A stretch of 64,000 bases of DNA from NCBI GenBank assembly GCA_023052935.1, contig CM041292.1:103297906-103361905 (forward strand), written 5' to 3'. This DNA is from Piezodorus guildinii (taxonomy: Eukaryota > Arthropoda > Insecta > Hemiptera > Pentatomidae). The position numbers and the translations under genes are program-made. Shown one piece after another: positions 35,777-47,329 of this stretch. The first letter of the stretch is position 1; each line of letters opens with the position of its first letter. The notes under the pieces are model-generated. The model did no database searches, was not told the DNA's origin, and saw only the letters and a list, made by a program, of their open reading frames with translations.

Positions 35777-36546
35777 TTACTTTTTAAAATTGTATTTTTA
35801 AATATCTTCATTTTTCATTAAATTATATAAAAGAAATGAAGGTGGGAAGACCCCCTCCTTTGAGTCAAAAATCCTGTTGTATTTGCAAATTTCAATTCAA
35901 AGGAGAAAAAAAAAAAAAAGGTTTAACCGATAAGGTTTAGGGTTAAGAAGACAAATTTTGCAATGGTATAATAAACAAATTCTTCATCAAGAAGCAAATT
36001 AAAAAATTACGGTTGAAAAGAGGAGAAAATTATGCGTCCTATAGAAACAAAAAAAAAGATAAGACAAAGTCAACGAGAAAGAAAAAAAAAAAAAAAAAAG
36101 ATCTATTAATTTAATTATTTTACAAATATATTAATCTTTTAAAACATTTATAAAGTATATTCCTAAATGTCATTAATTTCCGTGATTCAAATGGCAGGTC
36201 CTTCAAAAATTGTGCTATAAATATACCGCCAACTGATACAGTCTACAGTCACAATCAGATTACGATGGCGTGTTTCAAGATGATACATCTCTACAAAGTG
36301 ATGATGTTTTACAAGTAAATGAAACAATAATAATAAAACATGCATTCTCAATACAATCTAGTGTTACAAACGTACTCTTCTTACCAACGAAATTCCAGTG
36401 CCAATCGCGAATTTGAAAACAAGTTATCACTTATATCGGCAGCCCCGCTCTCTGCCTGAATTTTCTTTTCCTTTATTAGTTAGACATTAAAATTTAGCTA
36501 AAATCATTTGAAAAAACTTCGCTTTGAAACGAAAAACAGGTGCTGT
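35777..36546. other. Spacer, no gene seen
   Basis: Contains A runs at about 35909-35919 and 36085-36099. No gene or named repeat. Confidence 0.45.
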
Positions 36547-37585
36547 AAAAAAAAAATTGTGCGCGCAACACACAACTTTCACTTACCTGCGTTATTTATA
36601 TCCAATAAGGAATTTCAATTAATAATCTATTATATCATTATCTACGACAATCAATTTGTTTGATCGGATTTTCGTCACTCTCCGTTAACGTTTAAAATAT
36701 ATATTAAATAATATTTTTCTAAAATCGTTAGGATTCCACCGGTATATTATACATGTATATTATTGTTCAAAAAATAAAAATTGCATTAAAAAAAATAAAT
36801 TTTTGCAGTTTTCTCCTTTAGTTGGATATAGCATTCGTTCAACTTATATATTTTCCTGTTTTATAGCTAATCAGATGATATTGTCAGTTTAATAAAATCT
36901 ACCAAATTAAAAGTACTTTAGAAGAAGTAATTTTAAATTATTGGCATTTAAGCCCTGTCAGACTTTTATTTTCATTTTATTTTATTTATTTAACGTCACA
37001 TTATGCTACTATGGCTAATCGGGCGATGCTACAGTGGGAGTCCTAAATTTCGCCAATCCAGGTTTTATTAGGATAAGAATATTTAAGGAGTACCTGACAT
37101 CGCACAGGCTGGGGACCACCTTTTACGTCCCTTCCAAAGGAAAAATCATAGGACCACCTGCGTGTTTGAACCCGTGACCTTTGGCATAGGAGTCTGTTAT
37201 GCTAACCATCCAGCTACAAGTGATCCCATCCCTGTCGGACTATTTCAATCAGAATGAAATCAACACTGTATTAAAACCCGTCCAATTTTACATCGACATA
37301 GCGAGTTTTAATAGAGCCGTTTTTGAGAAATGAGCCGTTAGTTAGCTGATTTAGATAAAAAAGTTTTTATAATCACTCAGGCTTATAGTTGTCTTAAATA
37401 CGAAATTTCAGTTTCATGAGACTTTTCGTTTTTGCGCTGGACACACACACTCAGGGACCTTTTTCAGGACTTGGTCATTTGGACTCTAAAACGTGTATTT
37501 CCGTTAAAAACTGGAATTTGAACATTTTCACGATCACAATACTTTCCCTTACTATATATTCCATATAGGTCGGTGAAAGTAAAAA
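36547..37585 (-). repeat. RepA copy 2, interrupted by SINE family 2
   Basis: Minus orientation: it opens (plus strand) with TGTGCGCGCAACACACAACT then TTCACTTACC and closes with AATACTTTCCCTTACTATA and CGGTGAAAGTAAAAA. This is the RepA block order reversed. A SINE splits it at 36969-37229. Confidence 0.8.
36969..37229 (-). mobile_element. SINE family 2 inside RepA
   Basis: Minus strand: GGGATCACTTGTAGCTGG, A box TGGTTAGCATA, B box GGTCACGGGTTCAAACACG and body. Flanks CCCTGTCAGACTTTT (36953) and CCCTGTCGGACTATT (37230) are a diverged target duplication. The host RepA sequence continues on both sides. Confidence 0.85.
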
Positions 37586-38406
37586 TAAAAATATATTACA
37601 GAAGAACATAAAAGAACGTATTGTATACTACATAAGTATGTACTCAATATAAATGGTAATCTTCAGGAAGCATTGATGAATAACCCCTTCATTAGCAGCA
37701 GTTATAACTATTCTTAGCCCCATGGACGTCTTTTTCCTTTGGTCTCTAACAGGATAATGGGGAATGGTTGATGAGGCATTCGTGATTACGTCGAACCATG
37801 CCCGACTTAATTAGATATGCAGCTCGTTTTGTAGCGATAAACATACAGTTGAAAAATAAAAAGTATAAAAAACTTATTAGATAAATGAAGTGTTGGGAAC
37901 CAAAAGCGTGTTTAATCCATTACGTCTTAAAATAAAAAAAATTGTCTTCTAAGATTAAACATCCTTTTTTCAACTACCATGAGAGTGTGCTCTTAAAAAT
38001 TTTCATATTATCTTGAATTGAATTTAAATACAGTATTTATAATTAAGAAGTTTTAACATCTTACTTGAAATGATTGGATCCCCTACGACCCAAGACCGTT
38101 AATCCTTTAAAAGTAAGAACTTAGTGATATTTACCTTCGTTATAAATGCAATTTTTGATTTTATTCTAAAGAGAATGTATTCCGCAAACTTTTACAATTT
38201 TAAACATTGTAAACGTTAGATTTTTTTTCTGTACTCTTTATCGATTTTTTTCTTAAATCTAAACTTATGAAATTAAAGTGGATTATAATCTTAGGAAAAG
38301 TATTAAGTACTGAAGAAGAGTAATTTTCGTACATAAATGCCTTTTATAATATGTAATAGTATATATTTTATAGACAAGGTAAAAATAAAATAAAATAACA
38401 CATTTA
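37586..38406. other. Spacer, no gene seen
   Basis: AT-rich, gene-free. Confidence 0.45.
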
Positions 38407-38590
38407 TTACATTCACTTACTTATATATGAAATATAAAGTATGGGAAAGTATTGCGATCATGAAAATTTTCAAATTCATGTTTTCACTAGATATACTAAT
38501 CTTGTGGTCTCCTAAGTCTAAATGACCTATTACCACTAAATGGTCTTTATGTGTGCGTAGTTAGTCTATAGCCAAAACTATATGTTGTAT

Positions 38591-38866
38591 TTATTTAACG
38601 TCACTTAATGCTACTATGGCTAATCGGACGATGCTACAGTGGGAGTCCTAAATTTTGCCTATCCAGGCTTTATTAGGATAGGAATCTTTAACGAGTACCT
38701 GACATCGCACATGCTCAGGACCACCTTATAACGTCCCCTCCGAAGGACGGCGTAACTAAGGATTTTTTACTCCCATTAAAAAATCCTAGGACCACCTGCG
38801 GATTTGAACCCGTGACCTTTTGCATGGGAGGCTGTTACGCTAGCCACCCAGCTACAAGTGATCCCT
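38591..38866 (-). mobile_element. SINE family 2, full length, 276 bp
   Basis: Minus strand begins AGGGATCACTTGTAGCTGGG. A box GTGGCTAGCGTA and B box GGTCACGGGTTCAAATCC form the polymerase III promoter. The body ends GTGACGTTAAATAAA. A perfect 14-bp target duplication ACTATATGTTGTAT flanks it (38577-38590, 38867-38880). Confidence 0.95.
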
Positions 38867-39297
38867 ACTATATGTTGTATAAAACATAAATTTCATATTT
38901 TTCGATTTATATGCCTGAGATGGTACAGCAACTTTTTCATAAAAATCGGCCAACCAGAATAGCTACTTTGTACTCCGCATTTTTCCCCTTTTTACGATTT
39001 TCTAAGCAACAGCTCTAACGATTTTAACTAAGCTCCCTATATCGATGTAAAATTTAATAAGCTTTAATATCATGTAGGTTTTATTCTGATAAATGTATTT
39101 TGACAGGATTAAATGCCGATGTTTAAAAAATTGTTTTCTCGAAACTACCTTTAATTTTGTAGATTTCAAAATATTTCTCATATTATTTTATAGACATTTT
39201 TAAAGAATAGCTAAAATTACAAGTTGAACTAATTTGATAACCAACTAGAGGAGAATTTCTTTATTCTTTTTAGGTAATTTTTTTTTTGTTATCTTAA

Positions 39298-39344
39298 TCA
39301 GCTATTCCAGCGGTATACCTATAATATACCGCTGGAATAGCTGA
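39298..39344. other. Perfect 20-bp-arm hairpin inside RepA copy 3
   Basis: TCAGCTATTCCAGCGGTATA and its exact inverse complement (39325-39344) flank a 7-nt loop CCTATAA. The right arm matches the RepA consensus region. The left arm replaces the usual sequence there. Confidence 0.95.
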
Positions 39345-39605
39345 AGATTTAAAAAAAAAATATTATTTTCTATAGAAACTAGTGGAAGGTTATGAAAAGT
39401 GAAGAATAGGGTATAAACTCAAGTGATTATTGTACATAACAATTTTATACTGTTATACTTTTTAATCTAAATTATATGTTACCAGTGAAACTGGATATAA
39501 TCCTTTAAACTTTTTAAACTCTTTATTTAATTCAGAAGAACTGTATTGAATAGTTCTCGAAAAGAAAAAGTTATGTAGTGCCAGCACCAGCTTTTTGGTT
39601 AACTT

Positions 39606-41158
39606 CAGGGATATTATAAAATTAAAACTATAAGTATATGAGACGTACCTAGCCATCTAACTTTTAACTCTTCGTATTAATCACGTTAAGGTCCTTGAAA
39701 TAAAAAATAACTCAAAATCATGATTCAGTTTAAGTAAAGTAGGAAACGCACAGGTCTCCAACCAACACCCGTGTTTAAAGAGCAATGGAAACTTAAAAAT
39801 ATTAATCAATCACAGATTTTGTTTCTTCTTTCTCTTTAGATGTTACAAAAAAAAAAAAAAAAGTTGATTAAATGATGTGGACTTTGTAATTTCCGATGTG
39901 GTGGCCTATTTTATTCATCAGAAGCATAATTAAATAAATATTGAATATTAGAACCATATATTCAATATTTTTTCTAATTATGATTTTCGAATAAAGTAAT
40001 ATTGCAGGTAATATAACCGATCACATTAATGTGAAAAAACAAAAAACTATAAAGTCATCAGTAACATAATAACTGAAAGTAATTATTTCATTTTACTAAA
40101 CTGCGATGTTTATAAGTGATGATCATATCTAATTACGCAAATTTCTTCTTCTTTTTTTCGATTGCATCAAATTAACAATTCATCGGAGCGAAATTCGTTA
40201 GGAGTGATTTTTTGATGCAGAACAGTCCACTAGAGAGGGTTGTGTCCGAAAATTTTGGAATGTATAAATTTGTCGTCACTTTTTCCCTTTTGTTTATTAA
40301 AGCAAATCCATTGCATTGGCGAATGGAATATTTGGTTTGTAAATTTTTATCTTATTCTCAATTTTAACATAACGAAATTGGTTGCTTTCAGGAACACTCA
40401 AAATTAGTGCTGTAAGATACAATTCATCCTACAAATACAAAATTGAAATATAGAATGTAAAAATAAGTAAATACTCAAGAATACATTTCAACAGATGCAG
40501 AAATAATATAAATCAGCTTATAATATGAATCATATTTTTAAGCGTACATAATGACATTGTTTCCATACAGAATATTCCGTATAAATTGCAGTCAATTTAA
40601 ATAAAAATATCGCCATCGATCATATTATTAACGAGCTATCTTCGGATCGATGAGCTAAAGTTTAACATGAGCTTGTTATAAAGGAAGAACAGTACTATAG
40701 ATTTAGATGTAAATTTTGGATATTTTTTCTCATTTTTTGACGGGCCATGTATGTAATGGAGTGAGGTTACAAACACACAGCTGGCGGGAGGAGAGAGGTT
40801 GTGTGAAATGGATTTGTCACTGCTTTAAACATGTTTATATTATTGTTTACTTTATATTTAATTGAAGATATTTTTTATTTCTTCTTTTATTTTCTGTATT
40901 TTATTATTGTAGAAAGATTATTTTATTTCACAGTGGAAAATCCATTGTAGCTTCTCGCCAGTTGTTATCTTTTATCTCTGTTGTTTATGTGCGCTCCTCA
41001 GTTTGTCTCTCCGCTATTCATTTCTTTTATTTATCATTTTATTATTTGACAACTACGCTGCAGGCGAATAAAGAATATTTTAATCATTATTGTGCAGTAT
41101 CGGGCTTCTCATTTTTTTCACTTTCACCTCCTCTAAAACTAGATTTAAGTACTCGAAT

Positions 41159-41189
<31 letters not shown>

Positions 41190-41639
41190 CTTACCCTCTG
41201 GTTTTATTTTCGAACAAAATACAAATACAAATATAATATGTATAGCTGTCAGATTTGTCCTTCTGTTACCCGGAGGTATTCTAAAGAGGATTGCTATATG
41301 CGCTGGATGCACTAGTAATCTTTCAAGGGCTTCTTCTAAGCCTTTATTTATCCATTGCAAAATGGGAGGGACCATTCTTCAGGGCGAATAGTTCTTATGA
41401 TTGAGTCACATGTTTGAAAATTCTTCTGCTAATATTGTTGATGGGATCAACGATTTGTAATTTGTAATAAAGTTAATCGATAGGTATACAGAACAATGAC
41501 AAAAGAAAATTATAAATATATTTATTTATAAAAATCATAAAATCATGAAGCGGATTAGAAGTTAACACTCAAACGTTCCTGAATATATATTTAGTAATTC
41601 TGTCCATGAAACCAAAAGGAGAATGTACTGGAGAAAAAA
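39606..41639. other. Spacer, no gene seen
   Basis: AT-rich, gene-free, with a 26-nt T run at 41164-41189. The 117-codon ORF at 40962 and its opposing 76-codon ORF span that T run and look fortuitous. Confidence 0.5.
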
Positions 41640-42070
41640 ATAGCTGTTATTCGCAATTTGTGCGTAGCTAATTACGTAATACGTTACCCCCGAGGAATGT
41701 AGAGTGCTTGTAGGAGGGGCCTCATCCAAAGGACTATTATATTAAACTTTCACATGAAGTGAAACATTTATATGCCAAGAGCGACCATGCATCGGCGCTA
41801 AGTGGCTCTAGGCGGTTGAAAATTTCCATTAATTACGCTAGTGTGGTTTAATGTTTCAACTGCGCTACCAGGGCGCCCTCTATACCACCGCAGCTATTAG
41901 GAAAGATTAAAATAATTTATGGGCACGCGGCTCCTATCTCCAAGGCGAACCGAGGCCTCCTTTTGTGTTTTCAATCTATGCATCTTAAATCTTATCAGGA
42001 CCATCAGCCTAATTGTGTAAGCTCTATCAAAAGCCATTTCTAAATCGTCGCTGGTGTAGACTAAATTCAT
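41640..42070. other. GC-balanced non-repetitive island
   Basis: No ORF of note and no match to the repeats here. Contains TAATTACG sites. Possible regulatory DNA, unproven. Confidence 0.35.
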
Positions 42071-42129
42071 TAGCTCTTCTTAAATTTAAAATTTTCAGTT
42101 ATCGATTTTAAAAATTAATTAATGTCTTT

Positions 42130-42520
42130 TCACCCCAAAATCCTGAATAATTATATAAAAGAGAGAAAAAAAAAAATTAAAGTATTACACACAAATACGC
42201 TTGTAACTCAGTTATTTTTTACGATAGAGAATAGTATGTATACAGTTGTAGAATCAGTAAAGCGCGATAAATAAAAAAAAAAACACATGACGATATGTAT
42301 ATTCAAGTATCAAATTATAAAAAATGTAATTCCACCAAAAATCGGTTATTATTAAATATCGAAAAGATTTTCGAGATGAATACAACGCGATGAACAAAGA
42401 ACAAAAAAATAAATTATTATATAATTGATTGATTGAATTTAATAGTTTTTAAATTGGTTTTAACAGTCGAGGTAAGTAAAAGTCGTCTGTTCCCGCACCA
42501 GATTTTTTTAAATTTTATTT
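42130..42520 (+). repeat. RepB-type satellite units ending in the RepA terminus
   Basis: Starts with the satellite block CGCTTGTAACTCAGTTATT and GAATCAGTAAAGCGCGATAA. It ends with AACAGTCGAGGTAAGTAAAA and CCCGCACCAGATTTTTTT, the RepA right end. This links the two repeat families. Confidence 0.7.
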
Positions 42521-43289
42521 ATTTTCCATCTAAAAAGTTTGTAATGAATATGAAACCTACTTGTGCTAAAATATTTCCAAGAATTTTCTTTCTTTTTTAT
42601 GTATTGTGTTAAAAAAATTAAACATTAAGATATATATTCTTTTTTATTGCCAATAAATACTTTTGTTGTTGTTTTTTAAAATAAATTACTTTTCCAGAGA
42701 AAGATTTTTCCCCTCTACTTAAATTTTATTTTTATGTTATTCTCAGAATTCCTATTAAAGAAAATATAAATAAATTATTTTTTTCTTCGAAAAACAATTT
42801 ATAGAATTTTCAAAGGCTACTGCTGAAGTTCATTCTGATATACGATCCTAAATTGAATGGTGGTTTCTTGCCTGAACTAAAATTGTTTTGTTACCGAACT
42901 TTAAGCTGTTACAACAGATTTTGAAGTCAGGAGTTTCGAATCAAGGTGGAGAGGGATGGAGGACTAATTTACAAGGCTCCAGATTACAGGCTAGAAACGT
43001 CAAGGATCTCGAGTTAGTAATTTATGGAGTTCAACATGTTTTGTATGAGCCTCGCATGTTAATGTCAAGCTTAGTTGTAAGTTTTGTTTTTGAAAATTAC
43101 ATTAACTGAAGGAAGTTTTAGCCTAATCAAGCATTGAATAATTCCTTGAATCCATTATTATCACTTTGTTGATGATTAAACATTTAATTATATCTTGTGC
43201 TTTCCGTTAAGTGAAAATCTACTTCATACATCTCTTTTGTGTAGGTGACTAATTGTTTTAAATAATAATACATTTATGCCTGTATTATC
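42521..43289. other. Spacer, no gene seen
   Basis: Gene-free. The 73-codon ORF at 42888 has no recognisable family. Confidence 0.4.
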
Positions 43290-43590
43290 GGACGGAGCCG
43301 TGTGGTCTAGTGGATAGAACGCTAGTCTACTGATCACCGGGTCCTGGGTTCGAATTCCGGCTTTGACAGAATATTATTTATTCTGCTAATTCAGTCATGG
43401 GGCGACCCTAGGGTATGGAGTTTCTCCTGGGGCAGACACAGCCTCTTCAAAGTGGCTACCCAAATCGGGGGGAAAATCTGGTGATCAAGACCTAACCACA
43501 TTGTACGGCCGTTAGCCTAGAAACAGTACGAATCTTTATATTTACCGAGACCCTTCATGGCTAGTAGAGGTACAGGATTTGTTTTTTTTT
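43290..43590 (+). mobile_element. SINE family 1
   Basis: GGACGGAGCCGTGTGGTCTA start, B box GGGTTCGAATTCCGG, family body, 3' end GTAGAGGTACAGG then T-rich tail. Confidence 0.9.
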
Positions 43591-43894
43591 ATTTATGTCT
43601 GTGGGGTTATTTATCTGCGGGACAATACTCCTAAAAGGTACACAATTGGGGTTATAGTATTGTTACAAAAATTAAAGAAAAAATGAAAACAATCTCTCTG
43701 TTTCTTCAGTGTAGGGATACAGTAGACTTGCAACCACGATACCCCTTAATCAAGAATAAACAGCTTCAAATAGTAAGTCTATGTAGTTAGTTTACGTTAT
43801 GCACGATATTCTGTCGTATATGGTTGGTCATTTGCTATTTCATCAGTAGAGAATTGTCATCATAACCAACTATACATTTCAGAATTTTGGTTTA

Positions 43895-44500
43895 TTAATT
43901 TCAATAGTGAACCTTTGTAATCGACCAACAAAAACAATTTAAACCCCTCCCTCGAAATTTGAGGAATTATGTTTCTAGATACATAAAACAGGAATACCGA
44001 ATAAAAAAAAAAAAAGTTTTTCCGCGGTTTTTCTCAGAAATACTGGAATAATTTTATCGAACTTTTGCACAAAAAATAGCTGGGCATCTGCCGATAATTT
44101 TAACTCCTGGATGTAGATATCGGCCAATTAGTTTTAAAATGGTGGCCGATGAAATACGGCTCATTTATTTTCTAAGATAGAGAAAAATGTTTATAGAGTT
44201 TTCTGATCAAGATAAATTGGCACATAACTCAGTCACTTTGGAAGATAAAGAAAATTGTTATAGTTTTAGATACAGTACATCACTAAGAAAAAAAAAAAAA
44301 GAAAAACAAATTTGAAATCTAGCCTGTATATAGGCTAATAAATAAGTCGCTTCAAAGACAAAGAAATAATTCCAGAGAGTTTTATAATTAGTACACCACA
44401 ATTAATAACAAAACAAAACAAAAAAACAGAAAGAAATGAATTGAAATTTCACCTATATATGTACGCCCATAGCTCAATTACGGAATTACTGTACGGGTTA
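43895..44500 (+). repeat. RepB copy 1
   Basis: Begins AACCTTTGTAATCGACCAA, then a CTCGAAATTTGAGG block, a CCGCGG block and GTGGCCGATGAAA. It ends in satellite-like units with CATAACTCAGTCACTTTGG and CGCCCATAGCTCAATTACGG. The order matches 63205-64000. Confidence 0.75.
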
Positions 44501-44520
44501 TGTATATATATATATATATA
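44501..44520. repeat. Short (TA)n tract
   Basis: About 10 TA units. Confidence 0.85.
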
Positions 44521-44711
44521 CGTATCTTAAAACGTCAGGAATCAAACTTTGAGGGGAAATATATAATTTTTTTTTTTTCGGTCGATTACAAAGGTTCATT
44601 TATTGGAAGCAATAAACCAATGAATAAACTCTGGTATCACCGCAATAGCTTTTGTTTAATTTACAACACCCCTAAACGTTATAATTTAAATAACGCACAG
44701 ATGTCATACAA

Positions 44712-44737
44712 TCTCATTCTATGCCATTCAGGTAAGT
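44712..44737 (+). promoter_or_regulatory. Weak ratchet-point candidate (AG|GTAAGT)
   Basis: A pyrimidine-leaning stretch leads to CCATTCAG|GTAAGTTATG, with the junction at 44731/44732. Acceptor and donor consensus abut with no exon between. The tract is broken by purines, so it is weaker than the site at 53734. Confidence 0.25.
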
Positions 44738-45229
44738 TATGATGGATGTGAGGTTGAATCAAGAGAAAGTTTTATTGTGCCTTAAATGGCCAACAAATAC
44801 TTCACTATGACACTGACATGATGATTAATTGAAAATATTATTACTGATTGTGTGATAATGAGACAGCATCGTTTGTCGTATTCAGAAAGTAGCGCATACA
44901 CTTTTGTTACATTTCTGAGTCAGAACGGTATATAATAATATTTTATCATGACCCAGTTAACTGAACAGACTCTTAGTCATGTTTTGTTTAGTCTTACCTT
45001 TAGACGTTTCCTTGCTTATATAATACATTTATTTTCGATTTCTTTCCCTCCTGTTAATCCCAAAAAGTCTATTTCAGGTACCTTGATTAACGAATGTAAT
45101 TAGCTCGTAAATATGATCGAATTACGCTTTGTTCAGGCTTGCTTTTTTAAGGCATTATTGCGTATCTCCCCCTTATCAAGACTAAAAAGGTTTAAGACAT
45201 TTGGATTTGAGTTACATTTAATAATTTGT

Positions 45230-45231
<2 letters not shown>

Positions 45232-45292
<61 letters not shown>
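45232..45292. repeat. (TA)n microsatellite
   Basis: About 29 TA units. Confidence 0.95.
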
Positions 45293-45294
<2 letters not shown>

Positions 45295-45570
45295 TTAATG
45301 TTTTTAAAGTCATTATTTAATAATAATTTCATATTATATAATTAACTATAAATTACCCTTTTTGTTCATTATTTATTAATACATATTATTTTGTAGCTAA
45401 CAGCTCCAAGCACTTCTAAATGTCGACTATTAATAATATAATACTAAAATTTTATTTAATTAATGACTTTATAAAAATCAATATATATATTGTTTGATCA
45501 GTTCTCGACTGTTGATAATTTCAGTTTGTGTTGTTCTTAGGTTTCAGTCAATGAATAAACAATTTTATCT

Positions 45571-45610
45571 ATGCGACGTTTCGAGAATTTATTGTTCTCA
45601 TAATCATGCC
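45571..45610 (-). ncRNA. Hammerhead-like motif, left palindrome arm
   Basis: Minus strand: GCATGATTATGAGAA, loop, TTCTCGAAACGTCGCAT. Mirror copy of 45738-45776. Confidence 0.4.
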
Positions 45611-45737
45611 TTAACAGTGGAAAAAAACAACAACAACAGAACATAATATAATAATATTAATATTATTACTAATAATATTATTAAAAGTATAATAATATTA
45701 ATGTTCTGTTTTTTGTTGTTTTTTTCCACTGTTAAGG

Positions 45738-45776
45738 CATGATTATGAGAACAATAAATTCTCGAAACGTCGCATA
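45738..45776 (+). ncRNA. Hammerhead-like motif, right palindrome arm
   Basis: CATGATTATGAGAA, 7-nt loop, TTCTCGAAACGTC. Stem II (GAGAA/TTCTC) and GAAACGTC are kept. The CTGATGA box is altered to ATGATTATG, so it resembles the variant at 46195. Confidence 0.4.
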
Positions 45777-45821
45777 GATAAAATTGTTTATTCATTGACT
45801 GAAACCTAAGAACAACACCAA

Positions 45822-45825
<4 letters not shown>

Positions 45826-45889
<64 letters not shown>

Positions 45890-45892
45890 ATA
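45826..45892. repeat. (TA)n microsatellite
   Basis: TA tract with one TTA break. Confidence 0.95.
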
Positions 45893-45959
45893 CACATATA
45901 TACATGTGTGGATGGTTTAATTCATGTGAATTAACCCATCAGTGTAATTATTAATTAAT

Positions 45960-46064
45960 AATGTTCCTTTTGTCTGTTGGTCAGACATGTTGTATATTTA
46001 AACTGTACAATTCTGTTATTCTTAGGGGACCCAATCCCAGAATAAAAATTATTCTCTATTCTAT

Positions 46065-46070
<6 letters not shown>
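45960..46070 (+). repeat. LINE 3' tail with ATTCT repeats
   Basis: CTGTTATTCTTAGGGGACCC, AATCCCAGAATAAAAATT and CTCTATTCTATTCT form the same terminus as at 30202-30260. It abuts a (TA)n tract. Confidence 0.65.

Positions 46071-46116
<46 letters not shown>
46071..46116. repeat. (TA)n microsatellite
   Basis: About 22 TA units. Confidence 0.95.
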
Positions 46117-46119
<3 letters not shown>

Positions 46120-46194
46120 TAAATATATATATATATACATATATTGAAAAGATTATTAAATGTTACTAAAATCAAAATGTTTTAAACCATTCTA

Positions 46195-46226
46195 GTCTTG
46201 ATAATGGGGACAAAGCCCCGAAAGTA
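46195..46226 (+). ncRNA. Hammerhead-like motif variant
   Basis: CTTGATAATGGGG, loop ACAAA, GCCCCGAAAGTA. GGGG pairs with CCCC as stem II. The core is CTTGATAATG instead of CTGATGA, and GAAACGTC is reduced to GAAAGTA. Probably a diverged PLE terminus. Confidence 0.4.
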
Positions 46227-46589
46227 ATATTGACTAATATTCACGAGTTATATAGTTAATTATAATTATAAAGAAATGATGAAAGAAAAAATTATTAATA
46301 TGTAAAAATAAGAACTTCCTCAAGTCTAACTTATAAAAAAAAGACGTATTTTACCTTTCCTTACTATATTTTGTGGTGATGAAGTCTTGGCGTCTCTCAA
46401 ACTCCCTCAGTCTCATTCACTACAGTAGGGTACACCTAGTGGGACAATTGTTTTATGTAATATATTTTGTCCCATGATTTTTCAATCAAGTAAATATTAT
46501 ATATTTTCATAATATATCATGCAACTTAATGAAAACATTTATTCCTTAAAATGTTTCCAAATCTGTAATCAAAAATTTATCAAACAGGG

Positions 46590-47100
46590 GCTAGGACTGT
46601 TATAGATTTCACTAATTCATATTCAAATGGAAGATAAGAGAATATCGGCCCTTGATTAGAAGCGGATTGGACGTGGAAGCCATCTGGGGAGCTGGCTATC
46701 AGGCGCTCATTATGTAGTACAAGGTTGTTCATTAACCCATATCTCTCCTATCAGTGATTTAATGTCCTTTCGCTAAGCAATGTAAATCAATGGCTTAGTG
46801 ATAGTTCCCTTAAGTAACTGCTGCCTTATCTTCTCAGCATTTTATTCCCATTATAGGCTACCTAGCCGATTTTAGTTTATCGTTTCAATAGAGCCATTGT
46901 TTTATAGTACAGATATCTTTCCTAATAAAGATATATCCTTGATTGACTGGTTCAATCTTTTGCTATCTTTTTAGGTATATTTAATAGGCTTTTCGCTATC
47001 AGATAAACTATTGCTGCTTCTTACATTCCATCATCAATCTTAATCATTCAGGCTTATCTTAATTGATAAATCGTAAGCTACAATGACTTGTTTTTCTTGC
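46590..47100. other. Non-repetitive island with homeodomain/GATA-like sites
   Basis: No ORF or repeat. Contains TTGATTGACTGG (a Pbx/Hox-type site), AGATAA sites and TGATTTAATG. Possible enhancer, unproven. Confidence 0.3.
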
Positions 47101-47129
47101 CGAATTTATTTTAGATAGTAACGCAAATT

Positions 47130-47245
47130 CAAATTGGACGTCCACCGACAAACCGGACAAGGAGATGAAGAAGAGCTGTAGAGGGCATCCTAGAAGAGTG
47201 GCTTTGGATAGAAAATAATGGAAATGAATAGGGCAGGTAGATTAT
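47130..47245 (+). pseudogene. LINE ORF2 tail, short remnant
   Basis: Plus frame: IGRPPTNRTRR, stop, RRAVEGILEEWLWIENNGNE. The pattern GRPPTRWxDD...W...A..R..W is the common end of RTE/L1-like RT proteins. Only ~35 codons, so this is tentative. Confidence 0.35.
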
Positions 47246-47329
47246 TTAGTGTGGTTGTAAGAGCAAATACATAGACAGATTCAACCAATCGAACTCAAAA
47301 TCACAACTTAAGGTTGATTTCGTATACAC

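Larger units (their letters stand above)
38407..39605 (+). repeat. RepA copy 3, interrupted by SINE family 2
   Basis: Left end CATTCACTTACTTATATATG, then GGGAAAGTATTGCGATCATG. The interior blocks are in family order. The right end is decayed (GTAGTGCCAGCACCAGC). It holds a SINE (38591-38866) and a local hairpin (39298-39344) not seen in sister copies. Confidence 0.8.
45528..45818. repeat. 291-bp palindrome made of PLE termini
   Basis: Arms 45528-45644 and 45701-45818 are near-perfect inverse complements (about 117 bp). An AT spacer that is itself nearly palindromic separates them. Each arm contains a hammerhead-like motif. This is a head-to-head pair of one PLE-type end. Confidence 0.9.

Noticed and set aside
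40962..41375. 117-codon plus ORF and its 76-codon opposing ORF
   Set aside because: Both cross a 26-nt homopolymer that supplies poly-Phe or poly-Lys; fortuitous.
42990..43010. GAAACGTC in CTAGAAACGTCAAGG
   Set aside because: No stem II arms or CTGATGA box upstream; chance match.
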